Part shown: positions 8,674 through 16,174 of the stretch, piece by piece
Numbering within the stretch: position 1 is the stretch's first letter
Layout: each line of letters opens with the position of its first letter
Assembly: GCA_947499155.1 (NCBI GenBank)
Contig: CANMND010000004.1
Coordinates: 222,745-286,744 of the forward strand
Direction of reading: 5' to 3'
DNA: 64,000 nucleotides
Origin: an uncultured Sphingomonadales bacterium
GTDB lineage: Bacteria; Pseudomonadota; Alphaproteobacteria; Sphingomonadales; Rhodothalassiaceae
Position numbers and translations under genes: made by a program
Notes under the pieces: generated by a model
What the model saw: only the letters and a program-made list of their open reading frames with translations
Database searches by the model: none
What the model was told of the DNA's origin: nothing

Positions 8674-8841
8674 TCAGGCGTTGCGGCGGCGGATACGGTC
8701 GCGGCGCCGTTGGCGCGGGCCCCAGCCGAATTCGGCGCGGGCGCGGCTGGCATTGTTAAAGAAAACAATCATATCTTCGTTTTCTGATTCAAGCGCATCC
8801 ATGCTCGCAAGGGCAGCGCCGACATGGTTGAGAACGTTCAT
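8674..8841 (-). CDS. 55-aa unknown ORF, first gene of the psp transcript
   Basis: I do not recognise this protein. It begins MNVLNHVGAALASMDALESE, has a central DMIVFFNNASRARAEFGWGP, and ends in an arginine-rich tail (QRRRDRIRRRNA). The ATG has a good ribosome binding site (GGAGATAAAA). It lies between the consensus sigma-54 promoter (about 33 bp downstream of the predicted start site) and pspA, in the same direction. It would therefore be induced with the phage-shock genes. The N-terminal half could form an amphipathic helix and the basic tail could bind acidic lipid or nucleic acid; both are inference. It is too short for many gene callers. Confidence 0.6.
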   Translation of the reverse strand: MNVLNHVGAALASMDALESENEDMIVFFNNASRARAEFGWGPRQRRRDRIRRRNA

Positions 8842-8884
8842 TTTTTATCTCCACTCTTTATCGCTGTCGTTGTGTATGTAACTA

Positions 8885-8900
8885 AGCAAGGGGCGTGCCA
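8885..8900 (-). promoter_or_regulatory. Sigma-54 (RpoN) promoter of the psp operon
   Basis: On the minus strand the sequence reads TGGCACG-CCCC-TTGCT, an exact match to the -24/-12 consensus TGGCACG-N4-TTGCW. It drives the 55-aa ORF and pspABC, with the start site predicted near 8874. PspF, encoded divergently, is the sigma-54 activator expected to work here. Confidence 0.9.
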
Positions 8901-8944
8901 GTTTCTGACTCATATCTAACTTATTGATATTGATAAATTTTTTA

Positions 8945-8956
8945 TGACAGCTGTCA
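8945..8956. promoter_or_regulatory. Candidate PspF upstream activating site
   Basis: TGACAGCTGTCA is a perfect 12-bp palindrome in the pspF-psp intergenic region, centred about 76 bp upstream of the predicted sigma-54 start site. Position and symmetry fit an enhancer for the Fis-type helix-turn-helix of PspF. It could also autoregulate pspF, which starts 65 bp away on the other side. Confidence 0.5.
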
Positions 8957-9020
8957 GCTTGTGCTTTTTTGGTTAGTAATTTATCCTGATACTTAGTGAA
9001 TTATACGGATTATTGGGATT

Positions 9021-10052
9021 ATGGCTGAGGCTGCTGTTCAGGTTTTGGGATCTGCCCCTGCTTTTCTCGATCTTATGGATCGGGTGAGCCATGTGGCACC
9101 GCTTGATCGCCCGGTTCTGGTGGTTGGCGAGCGGGGGACCGGCAAGGAACTGATTGCCGCCCGCCTGCATTATCTGTCGCGTCGCTGGGGGCAGGCGTTC
9201 GTCAAGCTTAATTGCGCGGCCCTGCCTGAGACCCTGATCGATAGCGAGCTGTTCGGTGTGGAGCCTGGAGCCTTTACCGGTGCGGTACGCCGCCGTCCCG
9301 GACGGTTCGAGCAGGCGGATGGCGGCAGCCTGTTTTTGGATGAGATTGCAACATTGTCGGCAGCGGCTCAGGAAAAAATCCTGCGGATCATTGAATATGG
9401 GCGGTTTGAGCGTCTTGGGAGCAATGAGACCCAAACTGTCGATGTGCGGGTCATTGGGGCTGCCAATGTGGACTTGCCGCATCTGGCGGACAAGGGAGAG
9501 TTCCGCGCTGACCTTCTGGATAGGCTCGCATTTGATGTTCTGACAGTCCCCCCCTTGCGCGCCCGGATTGATGATATTGAATTGTTATCGCGCCATTTTG
9601 GTCGCGCAATGGCCCATGAGTTGGGCTGGTCTGGCTTTCCGGGCTTTTCACCAAATGCGATGGAGCGTTTGTCCGCCTATCCATGGCCCGGTAATGTGCG
9701 AGAGCTTAAAAACGTGGTTGAACGCGCGGTTTATCGCTGGAAGGACCCAGATAAGCCGGTGGCAGATATTGTGTTCGATCCATTTTTGTCCCCCTACCGT
9801 CCGGAGACTTCCAGTCCAAAGCTTGTCAGGGGCAAGGAGCATGACGGCGCGTGGCAGGGTTCTGACGCGGCGGCCTTGCCTCAGACCCTCCGGCTTCCGT
9901 ATGATTTTAAGAGTGCCATGGCCGATCACGAAAAGCGTCTATTGGAAGACGCGCTTGCTGCTTGTCGCCACAATCAGCGTGAGACGGCGGAAAAGCTTGG
10001 TTTGAGTTATGATCAACTTCGTCATGCCGCAAAAAAATACGACTTGATATAG
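9021..10052 (+). CDS. pspF: PspF, sigma-54-dependent activator of the psp operon
   Basis: 343 aa AAA+ enhancer-binding protein without an N-terminal receiver domain, the PspF hallmark. Walker A is GERGTGKE (36-43). The sigma-54 contact loop GAFTGA is at 83-88. Walker B is LFLDE (104-108). The arginine-finger region and GNVREL follow, and a Fis-type HTH ends the protein ([21 protein letters not shown]). It remodels the sigma-54 closed complex at the psp promoter and is held inactive by PspA. It is divergent from the psp operon and 7 bp ahead of a small membrane protein gene. Confidence 0.95.
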   Translation: MAEAAVQVLGSAPAFLDLMDRVSHVAPLDRPVLVVGERGTGKELIAARLHYLSRRWGQAFVKLNCAALPETLIDSELFGVEPGAFTGAVRRRPGRFEQADGGSLFLDEIATLSAAAQEKILRIIEYGRFERLGSNETQTVDVRVIGAANVDLPHLADKGEFRADLLDRLAFDVLTVPPLRARIDDIELLSRHFGRAMAHELGWSGFPGFSPNAMERLSAYPWPGNVRELKNVVERAVYRWKDPDKPVADIVFDPFLSPYRPETSSPKLVRGKEHDGAWQGSDAAALPQTLRLPYDFKSAMADHEKRLLEDALAACRHNQRETAEKLGLSYDQLRHAAKKYDLI

Positions 10053-10059
10053 GAAACGC

Positions 10060-10350
10060 ATGTCCGAGAAAACACCACCTGACCGTCCTGTCAGGATCGA
10101 AAAGACCCTGTTCTGGCCTGGTCTGGGCCTTGCGGCCCTGGTTATCGCCTATGGGGCCTATCGCTTGTATGTGCGTTATGGCGCCAGTGACATCACCCAG
10201 GCTGAAACCATCGTCTATGGCATGCTTTTGTTCATGATCGGTATTGCCGTCATGGCATTTGTGACAGTGGCCATACTCAAGCTGGGGTGGTGGCTGTTCG
10301 GGCGGCGTCGTGGACTTCACGATCACGAAGATGACGAGGACCGGGACTGA
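10060..10350 (+). CDS. 96-aa two-helix membrane protein downstream of pspF
   Basis: It starts 7 bp after the pspF stop, so it is probably cotranscribed. There are two hydrophobic segments (FWPGLGLAALVIAYGAYRLY, about 23-42, and MLLFMIGIAVMAFVTVAIL, about 58-76). A WWLFGRRR turn and an acidic tail (HDHEDDEDRD) follow. I do not recognise a named family. It is not PspD or PspE by sequence. The genomic link with pspF suggests a membrane-stress role, but that is inference. The gene is convergent with phaR, with only 3 bp between the stops. Confidence 0.7.
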   Translation: MSEKTPPDRPVRIEKTLFWPGLGLAALVIAYGAYRLYVRYGASDITQAETIVYGMLLFMIGIAVMAFVTVAILKLGWWLFGRRRGLHDHEDDEDRD

Positions 10351-10353
10351 CGC

Positions 10354-10935
10354 CTATTTTTTTCGCATGGAATCCAGCTGTTCCTGCATGGCGGCAAGCT
10401 GTTTTTCCAAAGCGTCGATCTTGTCATTGCCCTCCTTTTGAGGGGCGGGTTTGACCTGGGGTTTGGCGGTCATGGCGGACAGGGGATTGAACAGGCTCAT
10501 AGCCTGCTTGAAAATGGCCATGTTCTGTTGTGCTACATCATCCATCATCGAAAATATCTGGGTGGGATTGATGCCGCTTTCAAACAAGGAGCGCATCTGG
10601 TCTTCATTGCTGGTGAAGGCATCCATGGCCGATTGCAGATAGCCGGGTACCATGGCCTGCATCTGATCACCATAAAACGAGATCAACTGACGCAGAAATG
10701 GTACAGGCAGCATCTGCTGACCCTTGCTTTCCTGATCAAAGATAATCTGTGTCAGGACGGCGCGGGTTATATCTTCCTGGGATTTGGCATCCTGGACGAC
10801 GAAGTCCCGACCTTCACGAACCAGCTGTGCCAGGTGATCCAGTGTCACATAGCTTGATGTTTCTGTATTATAAAGGCGGCGATTTGCGTATTTCTTGATA
10901 ATGATCGGCTCATTATCCTGTGTCTGATCCGTCAT
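10354..10935 (-). CDS. phaR: Polyhydroxyalkanoate synthesis repressor PhaR
   Basis: 193 aa. The N-terminal PHB/PHA accumulation regulator DNA-binding domain is unmistakable (IIIKKYANRRLYNTETSSYV, then LDHLAQLVREGRDFVVQDAKS and DITRAVLTQIIFDQE). The middle is the PHB-binding part. The C-terminus is a coiled coil (KIDALEKQLAAMQEQLDSMRKK). PhaR represses phasin and pha genes until it is titrated by PHA granules. Start 10935 is chosen because the DNA-binding domain begins 11 residues later. It is divergent from the PhaC-like gene, so the 89-bp gap may hold its operator. Confidence 0.93.
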   Translation of the reverse strand: MTDQTQDNEPIIIKKYANRRLYNTETSSYVTLDHLAQLVREGRDFVVQDAKSQEDITRAVLTQIIFDQESKGQQMLPVPFLRQLISFYGDQMQAMVPGYLQSAMDAFTSNEDQMRSLFESGINPTQIFSMMDDVAQQNMAIFKQAMSLFNPLSAMTAKPQVKPAPQKEGNDKIDALEKQLAAMQEQLDSMRKK

Positions 10936-11024
10936 GAATTGTTTGCCCGTTAAAAGGAACGTGTCATGACTTTGGCGTGTAGGATGGATCGAAAGCAAGT
11001 TCTATTTGATGCAGGTGCGAACTG

Positions 11025-12143
11025 GTGGCGCCATGGCATAAGGGGCTGTCTGCCTTGACCTTGCTCCCGGATCAGATACGCAAGGTGCGCAATGAGGGGC
11101 CGGTCCCACTCGGTCTCCACCTTGTTTTGATGTCGCAAGGCGCAGGCCTTGAAACCGACCTTCTGGCAGGGGCCTTGCGCGGGATTGACAGATGGCGCAC
11201 GCACCCGTTCACCCGTCCCAATAGTGACACCAAGGTCCATCGTGACGTCGGCTCGTCCCGGCTTTTGGACTATGGCGGAAAGGGCAGACCGGTGCTGCTG
11301 GTGCCGTCACTGGTCAATCCTTTTTATATTCTTGACCTGCTGCCAGGAAACAGCCTTGTCGCCTATCTGAGAGAGCGGGGTTTGCGTCCTTTTCTGGTGG
11401 ACTGGGGCGTGCCTGGTCCGGTGGAGCAGGGCTTCACCCTTGCTGATTATATTGAACGCATGACTGAACTGGGGAGAGGGCTGAAGGCGGATTTTGGTGC
11501 GGCACCTGACCTTCTTGGCTATTGCATGGGGGGAACGCTTGCCCTGGCGGCAGCACTGCTGGAGCCTGAGACTTTCTCATCGCTCTCACTTTTGGCCGCC
11601 CCTTGGGATTTTCACAAGGATGGTGACCTGCATCGGGCACTGGCGCTCGCATCCTTGCCGCTTCTGCCGATAATTACTGCTGCTGGCATGGCGCCCCCGT
11701 TCTTTGCGCAAAGCTTTTTTGCAGCCCTCAGTCCGCGCGCTAGTCTTGAAAAATTTGCCGCATTTTCTGAGTTTGCATCCGACGGGGAACAGGCGTCCTT
11801 GTTCGTGGCGCTGGAGGATTGGGTGAATGGGGGCGCATCCCTTGCGGGTCCTATGGCGGTTGAAGTGCTGCGGGACTGGTATTGTCTCAATCTTCCAGGA
11901 CAGGGTCTGTGGTCTGTGGCAGGAAAGCGCCTTAGCCCCGGTGATCTGAACCTTCCCTGTTTTGCGGCAGTGCCCATGGCTGATCGCATTGTGCCTCCAT
12001 CGGGTGCCCTTGGTCTTGCGGGGAGGTTAAAGGTCCAGAAGCTGGTTCGTCCGGAAGCAGGTCATGTGGGAATGATAGTAGGCCGACAAGGCAAAAAGAC
12101 CCTGTGGAAGCCACTGGCAGATTGGTTGCTAAAATCAACCTGA
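11025..12143 (+). CDS. PhaC-like PHA synthase / alpha-beta hydrolase
   Basis: 372 aa with a PHA-synthase lipase-like box GYCMGG (nucleophile Cys167) and the other triad residues Asp320 (MADRIVPP) and His347 (EAGHVGM). A cysteine nucleophile in place of serine marks PHA synthases, which polymerise 3-hydroxyacyl-CoA. The size is near class III PhaC (about 355 aa). Short alphaproteobacterial paralogs of uncertain activity also have this architecture. No PhaE partner is adjacent. The GTG start is forced by an in-frame stop shortly upstream. phaR is divergent and phaB follows 120 bp downstream, which supports a PHA role. Confidence 0.8.
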   Translation: MAPWHKGLSALTLLPDQIRKVRNEGPVPLGLHLVLMSQGAGLETDLLAGALRGIDRWRTHPFTRPNSDTKVHRDVGSSRLLDYGGKGRPVLLVPSLVNPFYILDLLPGNSLVAYLRERGLRPFLVDWGVPGPVEQGFTLADYIERMTELGRGLKADFGAAPDLLGYCMGGTLALAAALLEPETFSSLSLLAAPWDFHKDGDLHRALALASLPLLPIITAAGMAPPFFAQSFFAALSPRASLEKFAAFSEFASDGEQASLFVALEDWVNGGASLAGPMAVEVLRDWYCLNLPGQGLWSVAGKRLSPGDLNLPCFAAVPMADRIVPPSGALGLAGRLKVQKLVRPEAGHVGMIVGRQGKKTLWKPLADWLLKST

Positions 12144-12263
12144 AGGCGGCTTTGTGATTGCCTGAAGTCGTGTAATGATCAATCCTGTTCGGATATGGGA
12201 AGCCAGCGGCAGAGCTCCCCGCGGGCACAGGGGTTTTAGACGCACAATCATGGGGAAGTTCAT

Positions 12264-12986
12264 ATGCTTTATACGGCAATAGTCACCGGCGGAACGCGCG
12301 GCATTGGTGCGGCAATTTCCGTGATGCTGAAAGACAGTGGCTATAAGGTTGCTGCCACCTATGCTGGCAATGATGAGCGGGCAAAGCGCTTTCATGAAGA
12401 AACAGGCATCGGCGTCTATAAATGGGATGTGGCGGATTTCGAGGCTTGCAAGAAGGGCTGTGCGGCTGTCGAGGCGGATATTGGCCCGGTTGGCATATTG
12501 GTTAATAATGCAGGCATTACCCGTGATGGCACCATGCAAAAGATGGATCACAGCATGTGGCAGGACGTGATCGACACCAATCTGGGGGGATGTTTTAACA
12601 TGTCCAGAGCAGTGTTTGATGGCATGCGCGCCCGCAAATATGGACGGATCGTCAATATCGGCTCGATCAATGGACAGGCCGGGCAATATGGCCAGGTGAA
12701 TTATGCAGCCGCAAAATCCGGGATTCACGGCTTTACCAAGGCGCTGGCACAAGAAGGGGCACGGTCCAATATCACTGTGAATGCCATAGCACCCGGCTAT
12801 ATCGACACGGATATGGTGGCGGCCGTCCCTGAAGAGGTGCTGGAGAAGATTGTCGCCAGAATTCCTGTCGGGCGCCTTGGCAAAGCCAATGAAATCGCCC
12901 GAGGTGTTTTGTTCCTTGTCGCAGAAGATGCAGGCTTTGTTACTGGCTCCACCCTTTCCATCAATGGCGGGCAGCATATGTATTAA
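12264..12986 (+). CDS. phaB: Acetoacetyl-CoA reductase PhaB
   Basis: 240 aa short-chain dehydrogenase that reduces acetoacetyl-CoA to (R)-3-hydroxybutyryl-CoA, the PHB monomer. The cofactor motif is TGGTRGIG (8-15), the NNAG motif is at 81-84, and the catalytic Ser134, Tyr147 and Lys151 are present. The sequence has PhaB-type features (GQYGQVNYAAAKSGIHGFTKALAQEGA and the C-terminal SINGGQHMY) rather than FabG ones. It follows the PhaC-like gene in the same direction. No phaA thiolase is in the window. Confidence 0.93.
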   Translation: MLYTAIVTGGTRGIGAAISVMLKDSGYKVAATYAGNDERAKRFHEETGIGVYKWDVADFEACKKGCAAVEADIGPVGILVNNAGITRDGTMQKMDHSMWQDVIDTNLGGCFNMSRAVFDGMRARKYGRIVNIGSINGQAGQYGQVNYAAAKSGIHGFTKALAQEGARSNITVNAIAPGYIDTDMVAAVPEEVLEKIVARIPVGRLGKANEIARGVLFLVAEDAGFVTGSTLSINGGQHMY

Positions 12987-13025
12987 TGAGAGCCGCCACG
13001 GATTGCGGAGTGCCGGAGGGTTGAT

Positions 13026-13808
13026 GTGCGTCCTGATGTGATTGCATTGCGAAAGTTTTATCAGCGCCCGCTTGGTCGTGCCACAGCACGCTGTCTTGTA
13101 GATCAGGTCCAAAGCCTGTGGCCTGATCTCAGCGGCCAGCATGTGGCAGGGATCGGGTTTGCCCCGCCCATTCTGGACCGGTTGTCTGGCAATGCTGCCA
13201 GCCGGGTGGCGCTTATGCCGGCACCGCAGGGTGTGATGCACTGGCCCGATTCATCCCTGAATGCCAGCGCCCTGGTAGAGGAGCAAGACCTGCCTTTGCC
13301 TGACGGCTCGTTTGATCGGGTTATTCTGGCCCATGCCCTGGAGGTGGCTGATCACATGCGCGGACTCTTGCGTGAGGTCTGGCGCATATTGTCTCCAGGT
13401 GGCAGGCTCATTGTGATTGTACCTCGCCGACGCGGTATGTGGGCCGGATTTGAGAACACGCCCTTTGGCTCGGGCCAACCCTTCAGCAGCTATCAGGTCA
13501 CGCAGACTCTGGCCAATCAGCTTTTACCGGTTGCACATGTGAGGCGCGCGTTGTTTCTGCCGCCCATGTCCCCACTTGCCAGAGGCGGCATCATGAAGGC
13601 GGCTGAAAAAATAGGTCCTTATGTTCTGCGCGGGTTTGCAGGCGTTCTGGTGGTCGAAGCGGAAAAGCAGGTTTATGGCGCAATTACGACAGAACCGCGC
13701 CCGGCAAAAACCTTCAGAGTGACTGCTGCCCGGCCTCGTCTGGTGCCGCCACTGGCAACGCCCCGGGCAGACCACGACGAACAGCACACTCTTCGAGGAA
13801 ATGGCTGA
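13026..13808 (+). CDS. SAM-dependent methyltransferase (type 11)
   Basis: 260 aa starting at GTG after a GGAGGG ribosome binding site. A class I methyltransferase fold is seen in LPDGSFDRVILAHALEVAD (motif II/III region) and LLREVWRILSPGGRLIVIVPRR. The glycine motif I is degenerate (VAGIGFAPPIL). This matches a widespread alphaproteobacterial methyltransferase group (MRPDV..LR.FY start) of unknown substrate. Its 3' end runs 95 bp into the convergent metX gene, so its last ~30 residues are encoded antisense to the metX C-terminus. Confidence 0.78.
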   Translation: MRPDVIALRKFYQRPLGRATARCLVDQVQSLWPDLSGQHVAGIGFAPPILDRLSGNAASRVALMPAPQGVMHWPDSSLNASALVEEQDLPLPDGSFDRVILAHALEVADHMRGLLREVWRILSPGGRLIVIVPRRRGMWAGFENTPFGSGQPFSSYQVTQTLANQLLPVAHVRRALFLPPMSPLARGGIMKAAEKIGPYVLRGFAGVLVVEAEKQVYGAITTEPRPAKTFRVTAARPRLVPPLATPRADHDEQHTLRGNG

Positions 13809-14904
13809 AATCGGCATCAAATTCCGGGACATCAAGCAGAAAGCTGTCATGACCTGTGACGGCTTTGTAACAGCGATATGTCACGTCTGATCCGGCTTCA
13901 CTCATCGCCTTGGCCAGGGAATGGGTCTGTTCTGGTGGATAGAGCCAGTCCGTATCATATGCGGCCAGAAGCATGCGGGTTGTTGTCCCCTTGAAGGCCG
14001 CAACCAGGTCACCACCGGGCGCCAGATCGAAGCCATCAAGGGCGCGGGTGATGAGCACGTAGCTGGCAGGGTCAAAGCGCTTTGTGAAGACGCTGCCGTG
14101 ATAGTTAAGGTAGCTTTCCACCTGATAGTCCGGGTCTGGGGTCCAGATATTGGCGGCATCAGTCCGTAATTCGCGGCCGAAGCGGCTGTCCAGCTCTTCA
14201 GGAGAACGGTAGGTGAGGTGGGCAAGCATCCGCGCCACTTCCAGGCCGCGTGTTGGGGCGCGTCCGGTTTCATGGTACCGGCCATCGCACCAGTCCTGAT
14301 CGGCCATGATGGCGCGGCGGCCAATGGAATGAAGGGCGATCTGCTGCGGGCTGTGTCGGCCTGCCGTGGCAAGGGCCGTGGCAGAAAAGACCCGCTTGCC
14401 GAAATCTTTCACCCACTGCAAAATCTGCATTCCGCCCATGGATCCACCTATTGCCATGAACAGGTCGTCAATGCCGAGCCGATCAAGAAGCATGGCCTGG
14501 GCCCGCACCATGTCGGCAATGGATATGGGTGGGAAATCCGTGCTCCACACCCGTCCGGTTTGCGGGTTGATGGCGGCTGGTCCTGCACTTCCCATGCAGC
14601 CTCCGGGCACGTTGACACACAGGATAAAGAAACGGTCCGTATCGAGGAGCTTGCCCGGCCCTACCATACGATCCCACCATCCAGGGCGTCCGGTTATGGG
14701 ATGGGTGCCCGCCACCACCTGATCACCGGTGAGGGCGTGGGCTACCAGAATGACATTGCTGCGATTTTTATTGAGGGTGCCGTAGCTTTTGTAGGCAAGC
14801 GGAAACGGTCCCAGTGTCTGTCCGCAATCCAGCGTCAGGGGTTCGTCATCGCCCAGTATGAGCACATGGCCCGGCGGCGTTAAGGGTGGCTGATAAGGCT
14901 TCAT
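13714..14904 (-). CDS. metX: Homoserine O-acetyltransferase MetX
   Basis: 396 aa alpha/beta hydrolase that acetylates (or in some relatives succinylates) homoserine, the first committed step of methionine synthesis. The nucleophile is Ser155 in GGSMGG. The family signature GSAGPAAINPQTGRVW and the late TGHDSFLLD (catalytic His) are present. The frame is open 47 codons further upstream, but ATG 14904 (MKPYQPPL) is the family-like start. It is divergent from hisC. No metW follows; its 3' end instead overlaps the convergent methyltransferase by 95 bp. Confidence 0.94.
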   Translation of the reverse strand: MKPYQPPLTPPGHVLILGDDEPLTLDCGQTLGPFPLAYKSYGTLNKNRSNVILVAHALTGDQVVAGTHPITGRPGWWDRMVGPGKLLDTDRFFILCVNVPGGCMGSAGPAAINPQTGRVWSTDFPPISIADMVRAQAMLLDRLGIDDLFMAIGGSMGGMQILQWVKDFGKRVFSATALATAGRHSPQQIALHSIGRRAIMADQDWCDGRYHETGRAPTRGLEVARMLAHLTYRSPEELDSRFGRELRTDAANIWTPDPDYQVESYLNYHGSVFTKRFDPASYVLITRALDGFDLAPGGDLVAAFKGTTTRMLLAAYDTDWLYPPEQTHSLAKAMSEAGSDVTYRCYKAVTGHDSFLLDVPEFDADFSHFLEECAVRRGLPGALPVAAPDEAGQQSL

Positions 14905-15026
14905 GGCAGCTCTAGCTAATGCTTCATAAGAAAAACGGCAATCCTTTGCTTTTGTATCGGCGCAGGATAAAAGCAGGATATTGCCCCTGCTTATGGGTAA
15001 ATCTACAAAATTGGAAGGAAAATGGA

Positions 15027-16136
15027 ATGGGCCAGCCAAAGCCAAACCCTTGGGTTATGACGCTTGCACCTTATGTTGCCGGACGGGCAAAAGTGGATGG
15101 TGTTGAAAAAGTGGTCAAGCTGTCAGCCAACGAATCGCCACTTGGTCCCAGCCCTAAAGCGATTGAAGCATTTGGACATGCCAGTGCTGCCCTTCATCTT
15201 TACCCGGATCCCGATTCTTATGAGCTGCGGCATGCGATTGCATCTGCCCATAATCTGTCACCGGACCGCATAATCTGTGGCGCGGGGTCAGACGAAATTT
15301 TGCATGTGGTGGCACAAGCCTTCGTCAAGCCCGGTGATGAGATTATCCATTCCCGCTATGGGTTCATGATGTACCCGGTCATCGCCCAGACGCTGGGTGC
15401 AAGGGCTGTTGCAGTTCCCAACAAGGACTGGAAAGCAGATGTGGACGGGATTTTGGCAGCAGTAACCGAGAAAACTCGGATCGTATTTCTTGATAACCCC
15501 AATAATCCAACGGGTGCCTGCCTTCCCAAAGCGGAAGTGGAGCGTCTGATTGCCGGTCTGCCAAAAGACTGTGTTCTCGTTTATGACGCAGCCTATGCCG
15601 AGTGCGTGGATCAGGATGATTATACGGATGGTGCCGACCTGGTAGAGCGCTATGACAATGTGCTGATGACCCGGACTTTTTCCAAGCTTTATGGCCTTGC
15701 AGCCCTTAGAATTGGCTGGGGTTATGGATCACCGGCCCTGATTGATCCCATGAACCGCATCAGAATGCCGTTTAACGCCAATGTTCTGGCCCAGCATGCG
15801 GCTATTGCTGCAGTGGCAGACAAGGACTATCTGGCTCATGTCAATGCCTTCACGATCAAGTGGCGCACCTGGCTTGCAGCCGAGATCATGGCACTTGGGC
15901 TTGACGTGGTTCCAAGCCAGACAAATTTTGTGTTGATCCAGTTTCCTGACGACAAGGACTTTTCCGCCGAAGCCGCCAATGAGTTTCTGGCGTCACAGGG
16001 CTATCTTTTGCGCTGGCTTCCGGGGCAGGGGCTGACGAATTGTTTGCGCCTGACTGTGGGATCGGAACAGGATAATCACGCCGTTGTTGCCCTGTTGCGC
16101 GACTTTATGGACCGGGGATCTTACCCCAGTCCTTGA
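15027..16136 (+). CDS. hisC: Histidinol-phosphate aminotransferase
   Basis: 369 aa fold-type I PLP enzyme converting imidazole acetol-phosphate to histidinol phosphate. In alphaproteobacteria such enzymes often also transaminate aromatic amino acids. The PLP lysine is Lys220 (RTFSKLYGLAALRIGWGYG), with substrate-loop LDNPNNPTG (155-163) and KLSANESPLGPSP at the N-terminus. The ATG at 15027 was chosen over upstream in-frame codons because of the AAGGAAA ribosome binding site and family start. Many relatives are followed by a tyrC-type prephenate dehydrogenase; here the next gene is convergent and unrelated. Confidence 0.93.
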   Translation: MGQPKPNPWVMTLAPYVAGRAKVDGVEKVVKLSANESPLGPSPKAIEAFGHASAALHLYPDPDSYELRHAIASAHNLSPDRIICGAGSDEILHVVAQAFVKPGDEIIHSRYGFMMYPVIAQTLGARAVAVPNKDWKADVDGILAAVTEKTRIVFLDNPNNPTGACLPKAEVERLIAGLPKDCVLVYDAAYAECVDQDDYTDGADLVERYDNVLMTRTFSKLYGLAALRIGWGYGSPALIDPMNRIRMPFNANVLAQHAAIAAVADKDYLAHVNAFTIKWRTWLAAEIMALGLDVVPSQTNFVLIQFPDDKDFSAEAANEFLASQGYLLRWLPGQGLTNCLRLTVGSEQDNHAVVALLRDFMDRGSYPSP

Positions 16137-16174
16137 ATAAATGGATTCTTCCAAGAGCATCGGGTCGGGCGGGA

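Noticed and set aside
14905..15026. SAM-II riboswitch before metX
   Set aside because: metX genes of this class often have one, but I could not find the conserved 3' pseudoknot sequence. Only a weak hairpin (AAGCAGG at 14971-14977, CCTGCTT at 14986-14992) is present between metX and hisC.
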